A stretch of 64,000 nt of DNA, taken from Paenibacillus sp. FSL K6-1330. Its GTDB lineage: Bacteria; Bacillota; Bacilli; Paenibacillales; Paenibacillaceae. Of this stretch, positions 24,800 through 32,844 are shown piece by piece. How positions within the stretch are numbered: position 1 is the first letter of the stretch; each line of letters starts with the position of its first letter. The translations under genes and the position numbers were made by a program. The notes under the pieces are model-generated. The model saw only the letters and a program-made list of their open reading frames with translations. It searched no databases and was not told the DNA's origin. The stretch spans positions 3,485,501 through 3,549,500 of the forward strand of contig NZ_CP150269.1 in assembly GCF_037976825.1 (NCBI RefSeq). The letters are read 5' to 3'.

Positions 24800-27178
24800 A
24801 TGAAAACGTTATTAAACGCTTTAAACCAGCGGTTTCTCAGATCGATAAGTATGGGTCTCGTCTTGAGCCTTTTGATCGGTACACTGATGATGTCGCCTTC
24901 AGAAGCCCAAGGGGCTTCGAGTGATGCAGAAGGGAGCAGCAGTATGAATCGGATCGAGAGCACGGTAACGGCAAGCAGCTACCAACCGGGCACGAATTAC
25001 GTACCGGGGAATGTATTGGATGGGATATGGGGCGAGGACGCGGAGAGCCAGCAAAGCCGCTGGTCCGCATCGGGTCAAGGTCAATGGCTGCAATTTGATC
25101 TAGACACGGAACAAACCGTCACTTATGTGAACATCGCCTTTTTGAATGCCAGAGAGCGTCAGTCCAGCTTTGAAATATTAGCTTCGAATACTGAAGATTT
25201 CAAATCCGGCACCGTTGTTTTTGAACAACAGTTCAGCCGGCAGCTGAAACCGGAAGATAGTATCATGCAAACATATGTATTACAGAAACCGGTGAAGGCC
25301 AGGTATTTGCGGTTGATCGGATATGGCAATAACGCCAGCGGAAGCTCGGGAAACTGGAACAGTATCATGGAAGTAGAGATTTACGTAGGGAAAGTGCCGG
25401 GTGAATCACCGGAAGAACCACAACCACCAGTTCCTCCAAACGCTGGCGAAGAGAAGGAGGAAGATGTGAAGCTTCCGGAGATGAAGCGCGTCTCGGTCAG
25501 CACGGCGGAACAATTGCAGCAGGCACTGGATCAGGCTGTGGCCGGCACGCTGATTGAACTGAAGGATGGGAACTATGAGCAGAACGGTCCGTTTGTTGTG
25601 AAGGATAAACACGGCTCCGCGGCCTATCCGATTCGGATTACCGGGAAGCCCGGCAAGGCAATCATTAGTGGGAATAGTTATATACACATTGAAAATTCAA
25701 GTTATGTGGAAGTCAGCGGACTCACGTTCCGGAACGGGATCGGCGATGAGAATGGAACGCAGACCTTGAATGACCGTGGATTGGCGCAACGGGCGCTTAC
25801 CGGGGTTCATCCAGGGATTCAGCTGGAAAGCTCCAGCCGAATCTCTATTTTGGGCAACACCTTTGCTTTGGATGAAACAGGCCAGCCCTACCGATTTAAA
25901 GCTCAAAACCGATATGTATGGTGTCTCCTTAATTTGGAGAACAGCTGCCGGTACAGTGAGGATCGGTATGACCCAAACGGAGAAGTTTATAAGGGGTTAA
26001 CGCCATTTGAAGATCCGAAGCTCATTACGGATAATGGCACTCACAGACATTATATTCGAGTCGAAGGAACGAGCAGCCATAACCGGATCGCTTATAATGA
26101 TATTGGTCCGAAGAAGGGCTTTGGCGCAGTCCTGATTTATGATGGTGAAGGGCATAGTGGACAGCATATATCGCAATACGACGTCATTGAGTATAACTAT
26201 TTCCACGGGATTGGTCCCCGGGTAACCAACGGGTTGGAAGCCATCAGGCTTGGACTTTCCAGTACCTCGCTCTCTTCCGGTTATATTACGGTTCAGTACA
26301 ATTTGTTTGACGGGTTTAACGGTGAAGATGAAGTGATATCGGTGAAGAGCAGTGACAATATCATACGGTACAACACGATTCGTGATTCATACGGCGGTAT
26401 TGTGTCGCGACATGGAAACCGCAACAGCTTCTACGGCAACCATCTGATTGGCGATGGAGTGACACCAGGCAGCAGCGGGTTCCGGATATACGGCAACGAT
26501 CACAAAATCTATAACAATTACATGGAAGGTCTTACGGACAAAGTGATTCGTCTTGATGGCGGAACACATGATGGCGGACCGGAAGGCAGTACGAATCCAA
26601 TCGTTCGTTGGGGTGGAAACCAAGAGCAAACGGCAAGGCTTGGCGATCTGCCTGCCGAACAAAGAACGGAACTTTTGCGCGGACATTGGCGGCAGTATAA
26701 CGTTCAGATTTACAACAATACAATCGTGAATGTCGGCAACCAGACGACAACTTTCAATCTGGGCGGCAGAACCTATCAGCCGGTAGGGACTAAGATTTAT
26801 AACAATCTGATAGTTAGTCATGCAGGGACGATATTTCAGGAAACTGATGCGGTGATACAGGCACCCGAACAGGAACGGGCTGAGTACAAGGGAAATATGC
26901 TCTCGGGGAACGCACCGATTTCTAACAACCCCATCGTGGACAGAGGGATGACCAAACAAGAGCTTCATTTGGTGCGCAGTAAGGACGGTCTCATTCGATT
27001 ATCCGTCTATAGTCCAGCCGTAGACGCTGCCCTGACTCCATTCGTTGCAGCGGACGACATGGATGGCCAGATTCGCTATATACCTGACGTGGGTGCAGAC
27101 GAATATGCGCCAGGCAAGCAGCGATCCAATCCTCCGCTTACCGTCCATGATGTCGGCCCGGAAGCCTGGACGAAATGA
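24800..27178 (+). CDS. Secreted PL6 polysaccharide lyase with F5/8C carbohydrate-binding domain
   Basis: 792-residue exported enzyme. Signal peptide at 1-39; discoidin (F5/8 type C, CBM32-like) domain at about 52-197; Pro/Glu-rich linker at 198-225; then a right-handed beta-helix of the chondroitinase B-like PL6 family from about 230. The catalytic set is intact: E509, E511, K516 and R537 have the same mutual spacing as E243, E245, K250 and R271 of Pedobacter chondroitinase B (Ca2+ ligands, Lys base, Arg acid). PL6 enzymes cleave dermatan sulfate or alginate by beta-elimination. The adjacent GH88 gene favours a glycosaminoglycan-like substrate over alginate. The start at ATG 24800 follows GAGGGG. 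It is the last gene of the operon and ends 25 bases from the convergent germination operon. Confidence 0.88.
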   Translation: MKTLLNALNQRFLRSISMGLVLSLLIGTLMMSPSEAQGASSDAEGSSSMNRIESTVTASSYQPGTNYVPGNVLDGIWGEDAESQQSRWSASGQGQWLQFDLDTEQTVTYVNIAFLNARERQSSFEILASNTEDFKSGTVVFEQQFSRQLKPEDSIMQTYVLQKPVKARYLRLIGYGNNASGSSGNWNSIMEVEIYVGKVPGESPEEPQPPVPPNAGEEKEEDVKLPEMKRVSVSTAEQLQQALDQAVAGTLIELKDGNYEQNGPFVVKDKHGSAAYPIRITGKPGKAIISGNSYIHIENSSYVEVSGLTFRNGIGDENGTQTLNDRGLAQRALTGVHPGIQLESSSRISILGNTFALDETGQPYRFKAQNRYVWCLLNLENSCRYSEDRYDPNGEVYKGLTPFEDPKLITDNGTHRHYIRVEGTSSHNRIAYNDIGPKKGFGAVLIYDGEGHSGQHISQYDVIEYNYFHGIGPRVTNGLEAIRLGLSSTSLSSGYITVQYNLFDGFNGEDEVISVKSSDNIIRYNTIRDSYGGIVSRHGNRNSFYGNHLIGDGVTPGSSGFRIYGNDHKIYNNYMEGLTDKVIRLDGGTHDGGPEGSTNPIVRWGGNQEQTARLGDLPAEQRTELLRGHWRQYNVQIYNNTIVNVGNQTTTFNLGGRTYQPVGTKIYNNLIVSHAGTIFQETDAVIQAPEQERAEYKGNMLSGNAPISNNPIVDRGMTKQELHLVRSKDGLIRLSVYSPAVDAALTPFVAADDMDGQIRYIPDVGADEYAPGKQRSNPPLTVHDVGPEAWTK

Positions 27179-27202
27179 AGGTGAATACCATGACCGGCAC
27201 CA

Positions 27203-28441
27203 TTATTCTGCCTTCATCCCAATTCTTCGAACTTTGGACGTCACACGATAATCAAAGGTTACGTTTTTATAGATTTCACCCCATTGCTCTGCAGATTTAA
27301 CATGGCTTTTCCAATACGATGGTTCTTTGGCTCTTACCAATTCGCCGAATCCGAATATATCGGATTCTTTTTTTTGCGTCTTTTGGATTAATCCGATTAA
27401 TAATTCTGTAATGGAACGCTCATTCTCGCGAGCAATTTCCTCCAGAATTTTCGAGTTATCTACCGGGATGGTATCAGAGTTTTTTTCTTCGATATTAATC
27501 TCCGTTGTCGCCGTGATCGTAAAATGGGGCATACCGTTCTTGATATCAACTTTAATTTCCGATTCCCGGTTCGTCGCATGGATTGTTACGACCTGGGAAT
27601 CGTCCCCAATATGGATAATTCCCCGGTATCCTGCCGGACTGATTCCCTTGATGACCAGGTATCCGGCAATTTCAATTGGTTTTGTCACACCTACCATTTT
27701 GGCTCCTTTAAAAAAAGCCATTCCGCTGATTTCCACGTTATCCCCCTTCATGATTTTGATATAAGGCAGAAATCCCTCCTGACCTTTCTTCGAGGAATTG
27801 CTCCAGAACGTCCCAATGTAGTTACTCGGAAATTTGCCATGCTTTACGGCATCGTCCAATGTGGATGCTAGATACAGCGCCGGGACACGTTCCAGTTTTG
27901 GTGCTGCTTGCATATGATTTTTTGCTTTTCCTTTCGATATCATTAACCAGGCCATACGGCGAACCTCAGCATTACGGTGTAGATAGTCGTTTAAATTCTC
28001 TATTCCTTTTCTGGCAAACTCTTCGGATACAACGATGACGCGGAGATGGCCAAAAAACAGTTTGCCTGATATTTGCTGCTGTAAATTCATCATGGCGTCG
28101 TCGACCGTGTGTCCTACAACATCGAGCACCCACACGGTTTCTTGCTCACCTTCTCCCGAACCGCCGCCTTCACCAGGCCCGAGCGGTATTCTGCCGGGAA
28201 GCGCAATTTGAACGGATAGTTGGATTAATTCCTGTTTCGGAGCAGGATATTTCCCGCGAAGATGAGATATTTCATCCTCACGTGCCTCAGCATCCTTATC
28301 AGCCGTATCGATCGATATCCCTAGAACGACAGCACGCTCTTCAATCTCCATCCGATCCCAGCATCCTGTCAGGAGTGAGCACGATAGAAGAAGGACGATC
28401 ATGAATTTTACGTTTTGATTAACGCTTATTCTTGTACTCAT
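27203..28441 (-). CDS. Spore germinant receptor C subunit, Ger(x)C lipoprotein
   Basis: 412-residue lipoprotein of the Ger(x)C family, part of the germinant receptor in the spore inner membrane. The ATG at 28441 (MSTRISV) has AGGAGG eight bases upstream; a longer frame to 28477 is rejected. The signal peptide ends in lipobox LTGCWD, characteristic of GerC proteins, followed by the conserved EIEERAVVLGISID. Later signature segments include VGHTVDDAMMNLQQQISGKLFFGHLRVIVVSEEFA and the C-terminal Ger(x)C domain. It is the last gene of the A-B-small-C operon. The 3' end converges on the PL6 gene with a 24-base gap. Confidence 0.93.
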   Translation of the reverse strand: MSTRISVNQNVKFMIVLLLSCSLLTGCWDRMEIEERAVVLGISIDTADKDAEAREDEISHLRGKYPAPKQELIQLSVQIALPGRIPLGPGEGGGSGEGEQETVWVLDVVGHTVDDAMMNLQQQISGKLFFGHLRVIVVSEEFARKGIENLNDYLHRNAEVRRMAWLMISKGKAKNHMQAAPKLERVPALYLASTLDDAVKHGKFPSNYIGTFWSNSSKKGQEGFLPYIKIMKGDNVEISGMAFFKGAKMVGVTKPIEIAGYLVIKGISPAGYRGIIHIGDDSQVVTIHATNRESEIKVDIKNGMPHFTITATTEINIEEKNSDTIPVDNSKILEEIARENERSITELLIGLIQKTQKKESDIFGFGELVRAKEPSYWKSHVKSAEQWGEIYKNVTFDYRVTSKVRRIGMKAE

Positions 28442-28473
28442 TGAAATCCTCCTACAACTGTGAATATGCTCTC

Positions 28474-28683
28474 TCACACCAGGACTTTGACAAGGACGAT
28501 ACCCAGGAACAAAACCGTTACGAACGCGATATTGATCCAGCCCAACACGCGAGATACTTTTTTTTCCTTGGCCATGTTCGACTGATCATACTTATACGTA
28601 TCGATGAACAGGTTGAACAAACCAGAAAACACCCAGATCATTATGGCGACATCCAAATAACCGCTGTAAATTTCTCCGATCAT
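28474..28683 (-). CDS. Small two-helix protein of germinant receptor operon (CLC_0170/D-subunit-like)
   Basis: 69-residue protein with two hydrophobic segments (about residues 8-27 and 48-68) around a charged loop (YKYDQSNMAKEKK). It overlaps the end of the B-subunit gene by four bases (ATGA), so it is translationally coupled. Small two-helix proteins are known in many germinant receptor operons as D subunits that modulate receptor activity, and similar Paenibacillus proteins are named CLC_0170 family. Family membership is from size, topology and position; its exact role is unknown. Confidence 0.75.
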   Translation of the reverse strand: MIGEIYSGYLDVAIMIWVFSGLFNLFIDTYKYDQSNMAKEKKVSRVLGWINIAFVTVLFLGIVLVKVLV

Positions 28684-29774
28684 TTGGATTTCCCTCTTTT
28701 TTTGCGCAGTTTGGCGATGATAAGCAGTACTCCGGGATAAACGATCGTAATCAGCAGTCCGAATTTGGATATCACGCTGTTCACTTCATTCAAATGAATC
28801 AAGCTTTGGGGCAGCATGGCCAAGACGAACAGAAACGGAAGGATGAAGAAGGACAGCATCCCATGATCAGCTAACCGGAATAACTTGCTTATCGAGTAAA
28901 TCGTAAAGTAGTAACAAGAGAACAAGGATGTAAATACAGCTGTTACCCAGACAGCAAGGAAGACCGCATCCAAACGTTCCAGTACATTGGCAGGTAATGA
29001 AGTTGCTTTTGCCAGCTCCAGTGTCGGCCACAATAGCTTCTTCGTTTCCTCTGCCCCAAACACGCTAACCGTTGCCGAGACAATTAATATATACAGCACC
29101 CCGGTGATCAGCATCGCCCATATGCTGGAGCGCATCGCTCTTTCCGGTTTGCACATGGCAGGGATGACCATCATCATAATAAAGTATCCTTGGAACATGG
29201 TGGACAATGTAATAATGCCTGCCGGTATTCCTCGAATTTCATTCCCCATCACAGGAAGAACATTGACGATTTCCGCGTTTTTTAACGACAGGGCGACGAT
29301 CAAGAGCGCAGGAATTAGGATAAAGGGGCTGTAAAATAAATGAATGTAAGCAAAGGTCATAATATTTCGGCGTGAAGAAAAAGCAGCCAGGAGCAGCATG
29401 ACCAGTACAGTCACCTCCAATGGCGTATTTTTCAAAACGGCTGTGACAACAACCTCACCGAACTCCCTTGCAACAAGAGAGCTTAAAACGGCAAAGAATG
29501 CAATGGATAGAAGGCCTCCGATTCTTCCGAGCCATTTGCCGATGATGATCTCGCTATACTCGATGTAAGAGTCATTCGGGAACCGCATGCCAAGCCGGGT
29601 CATGAAAAAAAGTCCGACAAATGCAAGCAGCATTCCCAAAAAAGTGACTAACGGAGCTCCTGCATCTGCGGCCTTCACCGCAGCCAAGGGAAGTGCAAGA
29701 ACGCTTACTCCAACTATGGTGCTGATTGTAACGGCAGCAGCCTGCGTGACAGTGATTTGGCGCTGTTCATTCAT
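28680..29774 (-). CDS. Spore germinant receptor B subunit (GerAB/KB, APC-type)
   Basis: 364-residue integral membrane protein of the spore germination (GerAB/ArcD/ProY) family, related to amino acid transporters. About ten hydrophobic segments are visible, beginning VTQAAAVTISTIVGVSVLALPLA, which is the family's opening motif. The B subunit binds the germinant in characterised receptors. It starts four bases after the A subunit stop and overlaps the small gene that follows. Confidence 0.93.
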   Translation of the reverse strand: MNEQRQITVTQAAAVTISTIVGVSVLALPLAAVKAADAGAPLVTFLGMLLAFVGLFFMTRLGMRFPNDSYIEYSEIIIGKWLGRIGGLLSIAFFAVLSSLVAREFGEVVVTAVLKNTPLEVTVLVMLLLAAFSSRRNIMTFAYIHLFYSPFILIPALLIVALSLKNAEIVNVLPVMGNEIRGIPAGIITLSTMFQGYFIMMMVIPAMCKPERAMRSSIWAMLITGVLYILIVSATVSVFGAEETKKLLWPTLELAKATSLPANVLERLDAVFLAVWVTAVFTSLFSCYYFTIYSISKLFRLADHGMLSFFILPFLFVLAMLPQSLIHLNEVNSVISKFGLLITIVYPGVLLIIAKLRKKRGKSK

Positions 29775-29777
29775 AAG

Positions 29778-31412
29778 TTAACGCCCTTTCTCGTCGTTAG
29801 GATGGACGGGATCCATAATATGGGATGAAGAATGATCCACCTGTTCCTTCATGTGATCACCCATTCTTGTCTTGCTAATCGGATGGAGGAAGGAAGGCCG
29901 ATTCTTCATCTTCCACAACGGCCCACGGGTCAGGAGATCCCGCATGCCTTGGAAGTTGCCAGGCACAAATGGGCTTATGTATGGGACCCCGAACGATTTA
30001 AGTGACAATAAATGATTGGTAATCAAAATGATTCCGACCATGACGCCATATAGACCGAAGATACCGGCTAAGATGATCAGCGGAAAACGAAGCAGGCGAA
30101 GAGCCAGAGCCGCATTGTAGGCCGGCGTTGCAAAAGAGCCAATGGTCGTTAAAGCGATAATAACGACGGTTATCGGGCTCGCGAACCCGGCTGCTACCGC
30201 AGCCTGGCCGATGACCAGCACGCCGACAATAGATAAAGCGCCGCCTACCTGTTGCGGCAATCGTATGGTAGCTTCCCTTAAAACCTCCATTGAGATTTCA
30301 ATGACAAGCACTTCGATCATGGCAGGGAAAGGTACGCCTGCACGCCCGCCGGCAACGGCGACCGCAAATTCTGTGGGGATCAGCTCAGGATTGAACGAAA
30401 TAATCGCCACATACAGCGAGGGAAAGACCAATGAAAATACTAGAGCAACCAGACGGGATAGTCGGATCGCACTCATCAGAACGAAGCGTTCGGTATAATC
30501 TTCAACGGTCTGATAGAACTGGCTAAACACGGTAGGCGCGATCAAGGCCAGAGGGGAGCCATCGACCAAGATGGCGACTCTTCCTTCCAGCAGATTCGCC
30601 ACGACTTTGTCAGGTCGCTCGGTATACTGGATTTGCGGAAAGGGAGACCAATGGTTGTCTTCGATGAATTGCTCCAAATAACCTGAATCCAGAACGGCGT
30701 CGATTTCAATGGCATCCAGCCGCTTTTGTACTTCTTTGATGATTCCGGGATTGGTTATGCCGTCCATGTAACACATGGCAACTTTGGATTTGGTTTTCGT
30801 TCCGATCTCCATGGATTTCACGCGAAAATCTGGGGTTTGCAGCCGGTAGCGGAGTAGAGAGATATTGGTCCCCAGGGACTCTATAAATCCCTCTCTGGCT
30901 CCGCGGATTACCTGCTCCGTCGCCGGCTGCTCAATAGCGCGCTGCGTGATCTGACGTGTGTCAATGATAATCGCCTCGTCCAGCCCTTCAATGGCAACGA
31001 CGGATTGCCCCCTTAGCAGGTTGTCGGTCAGAACGGAGATTTTCCTTTCCGAATACCCCTCGCTATGATAAAGCGTATCTTTCATGATGGTTTGCATTAA
31101 CGCATCATGCGGGAGATTATTTACATCGATATGGCGCGGCCCATATTTGAGGGGCTTCAATATCGTGTTATTGATGACGGCATGATCCGTCATATCGGAG
31201 AAATACAACAATACAGCCGGATGCTGCCCGAACACATGGAAGCCAAATACAATAAAATCGTCACTATCTCCCAGAACCTGTTTGATTTCGGATATGGTTT
31301 CTTCCAGATTCACCGATATGTCCATATCCTCTGAGTTCTTCCCATTCGGATTGGCAGAAAGATTATCGCTATCGTTGGGTTGGTTCGAACCCGCCCATGT
31401 GGAAAATGACAT
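29778..31412 (-). CDS. Spore germinant receptor A subunit (GerAA/KA)
   Basis: 544-residue GerA-family protein. A soluble N-terminal half of about 290 residues carries family motifs (LLRGQSVVAIEGLDEAIIIDTR, RQ-rich segments, GAREGFIESLGTNISLLRYRL and the LLEGRVAILVDGSPLALIAPTVF stretch), followed by four to five membrane segments (VALVFSLVFPSLYVAIISF, VEISMEVLREATIRLPQQVGG, LSIVGVLVIGQAAVAAG). The ATG has AGGAGAGGTG about six bases upstream on the minus strand. It is the first gene of the receptor operon. The germinant cannot be predicted from sequence. Confidence 0.94.
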   Translation of the reverse strand: MSFSTWAGSNQPNDSDNLSANPNGKNSEDMDISVNLEETISEIKQVLGDSDDFIVFGFHVFGQHPAVLLYFSDMTDHAVINNTILKPLKYGPRHIDVNNLPHDALMQTIMKDTLYHSEGYSERKISVLTDNLLRGQSVVAIEGLDEAIIIDTRQITQRAIEQPATEQVIRGAREGFIESLGTNISLLRYRLQTPDFRVKSMEIGTKTKSKVAMCYMDGITNPGIIKEVQKRLDAIEIDAVLDSGYLEQFIEDNHWSPFPQIQYTERPDKVVANLLEGRVAILVDGSPLALIAPTVFSQFYQTVEDYTERFVLMSAIRLSRLVALVFSLVFPSLYVAIISFNPELIPTEFAVAVAGGRAGVPFPAMIEVLVIEISMEVLREATIRLPQQVGGALSIVGVLVIGQAAVAAGFASPITVVIIALTTIGSFATPAYNAALALRLLRFPLIILAGIFGLYGVMVGIILITNHLLSLKSFGVPYISPFVPGNFQGMRDLLTRGPLWKMKNRPSFLHPISKTRMGDHMKEQVDHSSSHIMDPVHPNDEKGR

Positions 31413-31467
31413 TGTGTTTACACCTCTCCTAATTCAACCGGGGTCACAGCATTTGGATATTTCGATT

Positions 31468-31497
31468 AAGTATTTCCTCTGGTTGTTATTTTTATCA
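31468..31497 (-). promoter_or_regulatory. Possible sigma-G-type promoter of the germinant receptor operon
   Basis: On the minus strand TGATAA (31497-31492) and AATACTT (31474-31468) are separated by 17 bases, about 56 bases before the A-subunit start. This approaches the sigma-G pattern (TGAATA, CATACTA). The match is partial. Confidence 0.35.
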
Positions 31498-31631
31498 GAA
31501 AGAAGAAGTCTAAAAAGATGTTGCCTTGGCTCCCGTAGTTCTCCGATCCTGATCGTTCACATAGTGTTAGATTTTGGTATGACTGCAATCACATATACGA
31601 AGATAGGAGTTTCATATACTTGGGTTGTAAG

Positions 31632-31647
31632 AGTGAAATAGTTCACA
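31632..31647. promoter_or_regulatory. Fnr/CRP-like box upstream of the iron-sulfur repair gene
   Basis: AGTGA, six bases, TCACA matches nine of ten positions of the Fnr box TGTGA-N6-TCACA. It lies 31 bases before the start codon, so it is too close for classic activation; it could be a repressor site or chance. Confidence 0.35.
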
Positions 31648-31677
31648 AAGACGCATTTAGTCTAAGGAGGTTTGAAC

Positions 31678-32376
31678 ATGAGTTCATTCACGCTTCAGAG
31701 TCAGGTATCCGATATCGTTACATCCATTCCGCAAACCGCGGATTTATTCCGATCACTTCGCATTGATTTTTGTTGTGGAGGGCAGGTGCCTTTGGAAGAG
31801 GCGGCTAAACAGCGCAATTTGGAACCCGCCGCCGTTTTGGAGCAGGTTCGGTCCGTGGAGAGCAAGTTTGCAGATTATCAAGAAAGCCGTCCGGCTTCAC
31901 TGAAGGAATCCGAACTGATTGAATACATCCAGCAGAAACATCATGCCTTCTTGCGGGATGAATTACCTGCTTTAACGCCGTATGTGACGAAATTAGCCCG
32001 CGTTCATGGGGAGCATCATCCCGAACTTCTTCGGGTGCAGGAGCTTTTCTCCGATCTGAAAAAAGAACTGCTGGATCATACGAAGGATGAAGACGAGCAT
32101 GTATTTCCGCTCATTTTGAAATTTGTTGCAGAGCCTAACCACCAGGCTGCAGCGGAGCTTAAGCCGCATGTGTCTGAACTGGAACATGAACATGCTCAAG
32201 CAGGCAAACTGCTACAGGAGCTCCGGGAAGTAACCGCTGATTTCGAACTTCCGTCGGATGCCTGCGGTACGTATCGGTTGGTCTATCAACGGTTGGCGAT
32301 GCTTGAAAAGGACACCTTCGAGCATATCCATCTGGAAAACAACATCTTGTTCGAACGGATTCGTCAAGCGGTATAA
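31678..32376 (+). CDS. ric: Iron-sulfur cluster repair di-iron protein (RIC/ScdA/YtfE)
   Basis: 232-residue cytoplasmic protein that repairs iron-sulfur clusters damaged by nitric oxide or peroxide. The N-terminal ScdA domain (about residues 1-60) carries the DFCCGG motif near residue 30 (IDFCCGGQVPLEEAAKQ). The C-terminal hemerythrin-like four-helix bundle supplies di-iron ligands: HHAFL, HGEHHPEL, HTKDEDEHVFPL, HVSELEHEHAQAG and HIHLENNILF. The start is ATG 31678, seven bases after AAGGAGG. It stands alone, divergent from the germination operon. An Fnr-like box precedes it, which would fit oxygen- or NO-linked control. Confidence 0.93.
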   Translation: MSSFTLQSQVSDIVTSIPQTADLFRSLRIDFCCGGQVPLEEAAKQRNLEPAAVLEQVRSVESKFADYQESRPASLKESELIEYIQQKHHAFLRDELPALTPYVTKLARVHGEHHPELLRVQELFSDLKKELLDHTKDEDEHVFPLILKFVAEPNHQAAAELKPHVSELEHEHAQAGKLLQELREVTADFELPSDACGTYRLVYQRLAMLEKDTFEHIHLENNILFERIRQAV

Positions 32377-32439
32377 CCTTGATGACCGTGTGAAAGTGAA
32401 TTAACGCATGCTGGATTAATATTAATTGCAAAATAACGT

Positions 32440-32701
32440 GGCGTCCCAAAAGTAGATTTAGTTGCTTGACGTACGGCTCTCATAAACAGAAAGTGTGTCA
32501 AATAAAGCCATGGCGGTGCTCAGGATGTTATTCCCACACCGCTATGGCTTCTGTTTTGATCATTGGCTGTTCTCCCTTGCTCAGAACCATTCCAAGAAAT
32601 GTTGGGGCAACAGCGATGGTAGGAACGATTCGTACATGGAGCGTCTTCTAGCAGCAAGAAGGGGGGCTCCCGGAAGATCTAAGATCTTTTGAGACACCCC
32701 C
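32440..32701. mobile_element. Decayed IS end pair or MITE-like element
   Basis: Imperfect terminal inverted repeats bound about 260 bases: GGCGTCCCAAAAG on the left (32440-32452) and CTTTTGAGACACC on the right (complement GGTGTCTCAAAAG), 11 of 13 matching. These resemble ends seen on several transposon families. No intact transposase is present. Inside, AGCCATGGCGGTG (32506-32518) pairs with CACCGCTATGGCT (32537-32549) with one mismatch, a strong hairpin. Flanking target duplication is not evident by eye. The rest of the 470-base gap around it shows no gene apart from the promoter of the next one. Confidence 0.45.
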
Positions 32702-32775
32702 GTTATTATTCTGCACTTATTTAACGTATAGACTCCCTTGCTCTAGGAGGGAGAAGAGGTCAAAGAAAATTCACT

Positions 32776-32804
32776 TAACAATTACCTGTTTTTAGTCGAT
32801 AATT
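32776..32804 (+). promoter_or_regulatory. Sigma-A promoter of the aldehyde dehydrogenase operon
   Basis: TTAACA (32776-32781) and GATAAT (32799-32804) with a 17-bp spacer, 40 bases before the start codon. Good matches to both consensus boxes. Confidence 0.6.
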
Positions 32805-32844
32805 ATATTGATCAGTTGGAATTATTCGACACAGGAGGGTTCAT

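Noticed and set aside
26387..26968. 193-codon minus-strand frame inside the PL6 gene
   Set aside because: Opposite the beta-helix with intact catalytic residues; no domain or ribosome site.
27176..27217. Possible bidirectional terminator between the PL6 and GerC genes (GAAGG...CCTTC)
   Set aside because: The stem has bulges and no T-run on either strand.
32466..32692. Short plus-strand frames (about 60 codons) within the IS-like element
   Set aside because: They overlap the internal hairpin, lack ribosome sites and match no transposase that I recognise.
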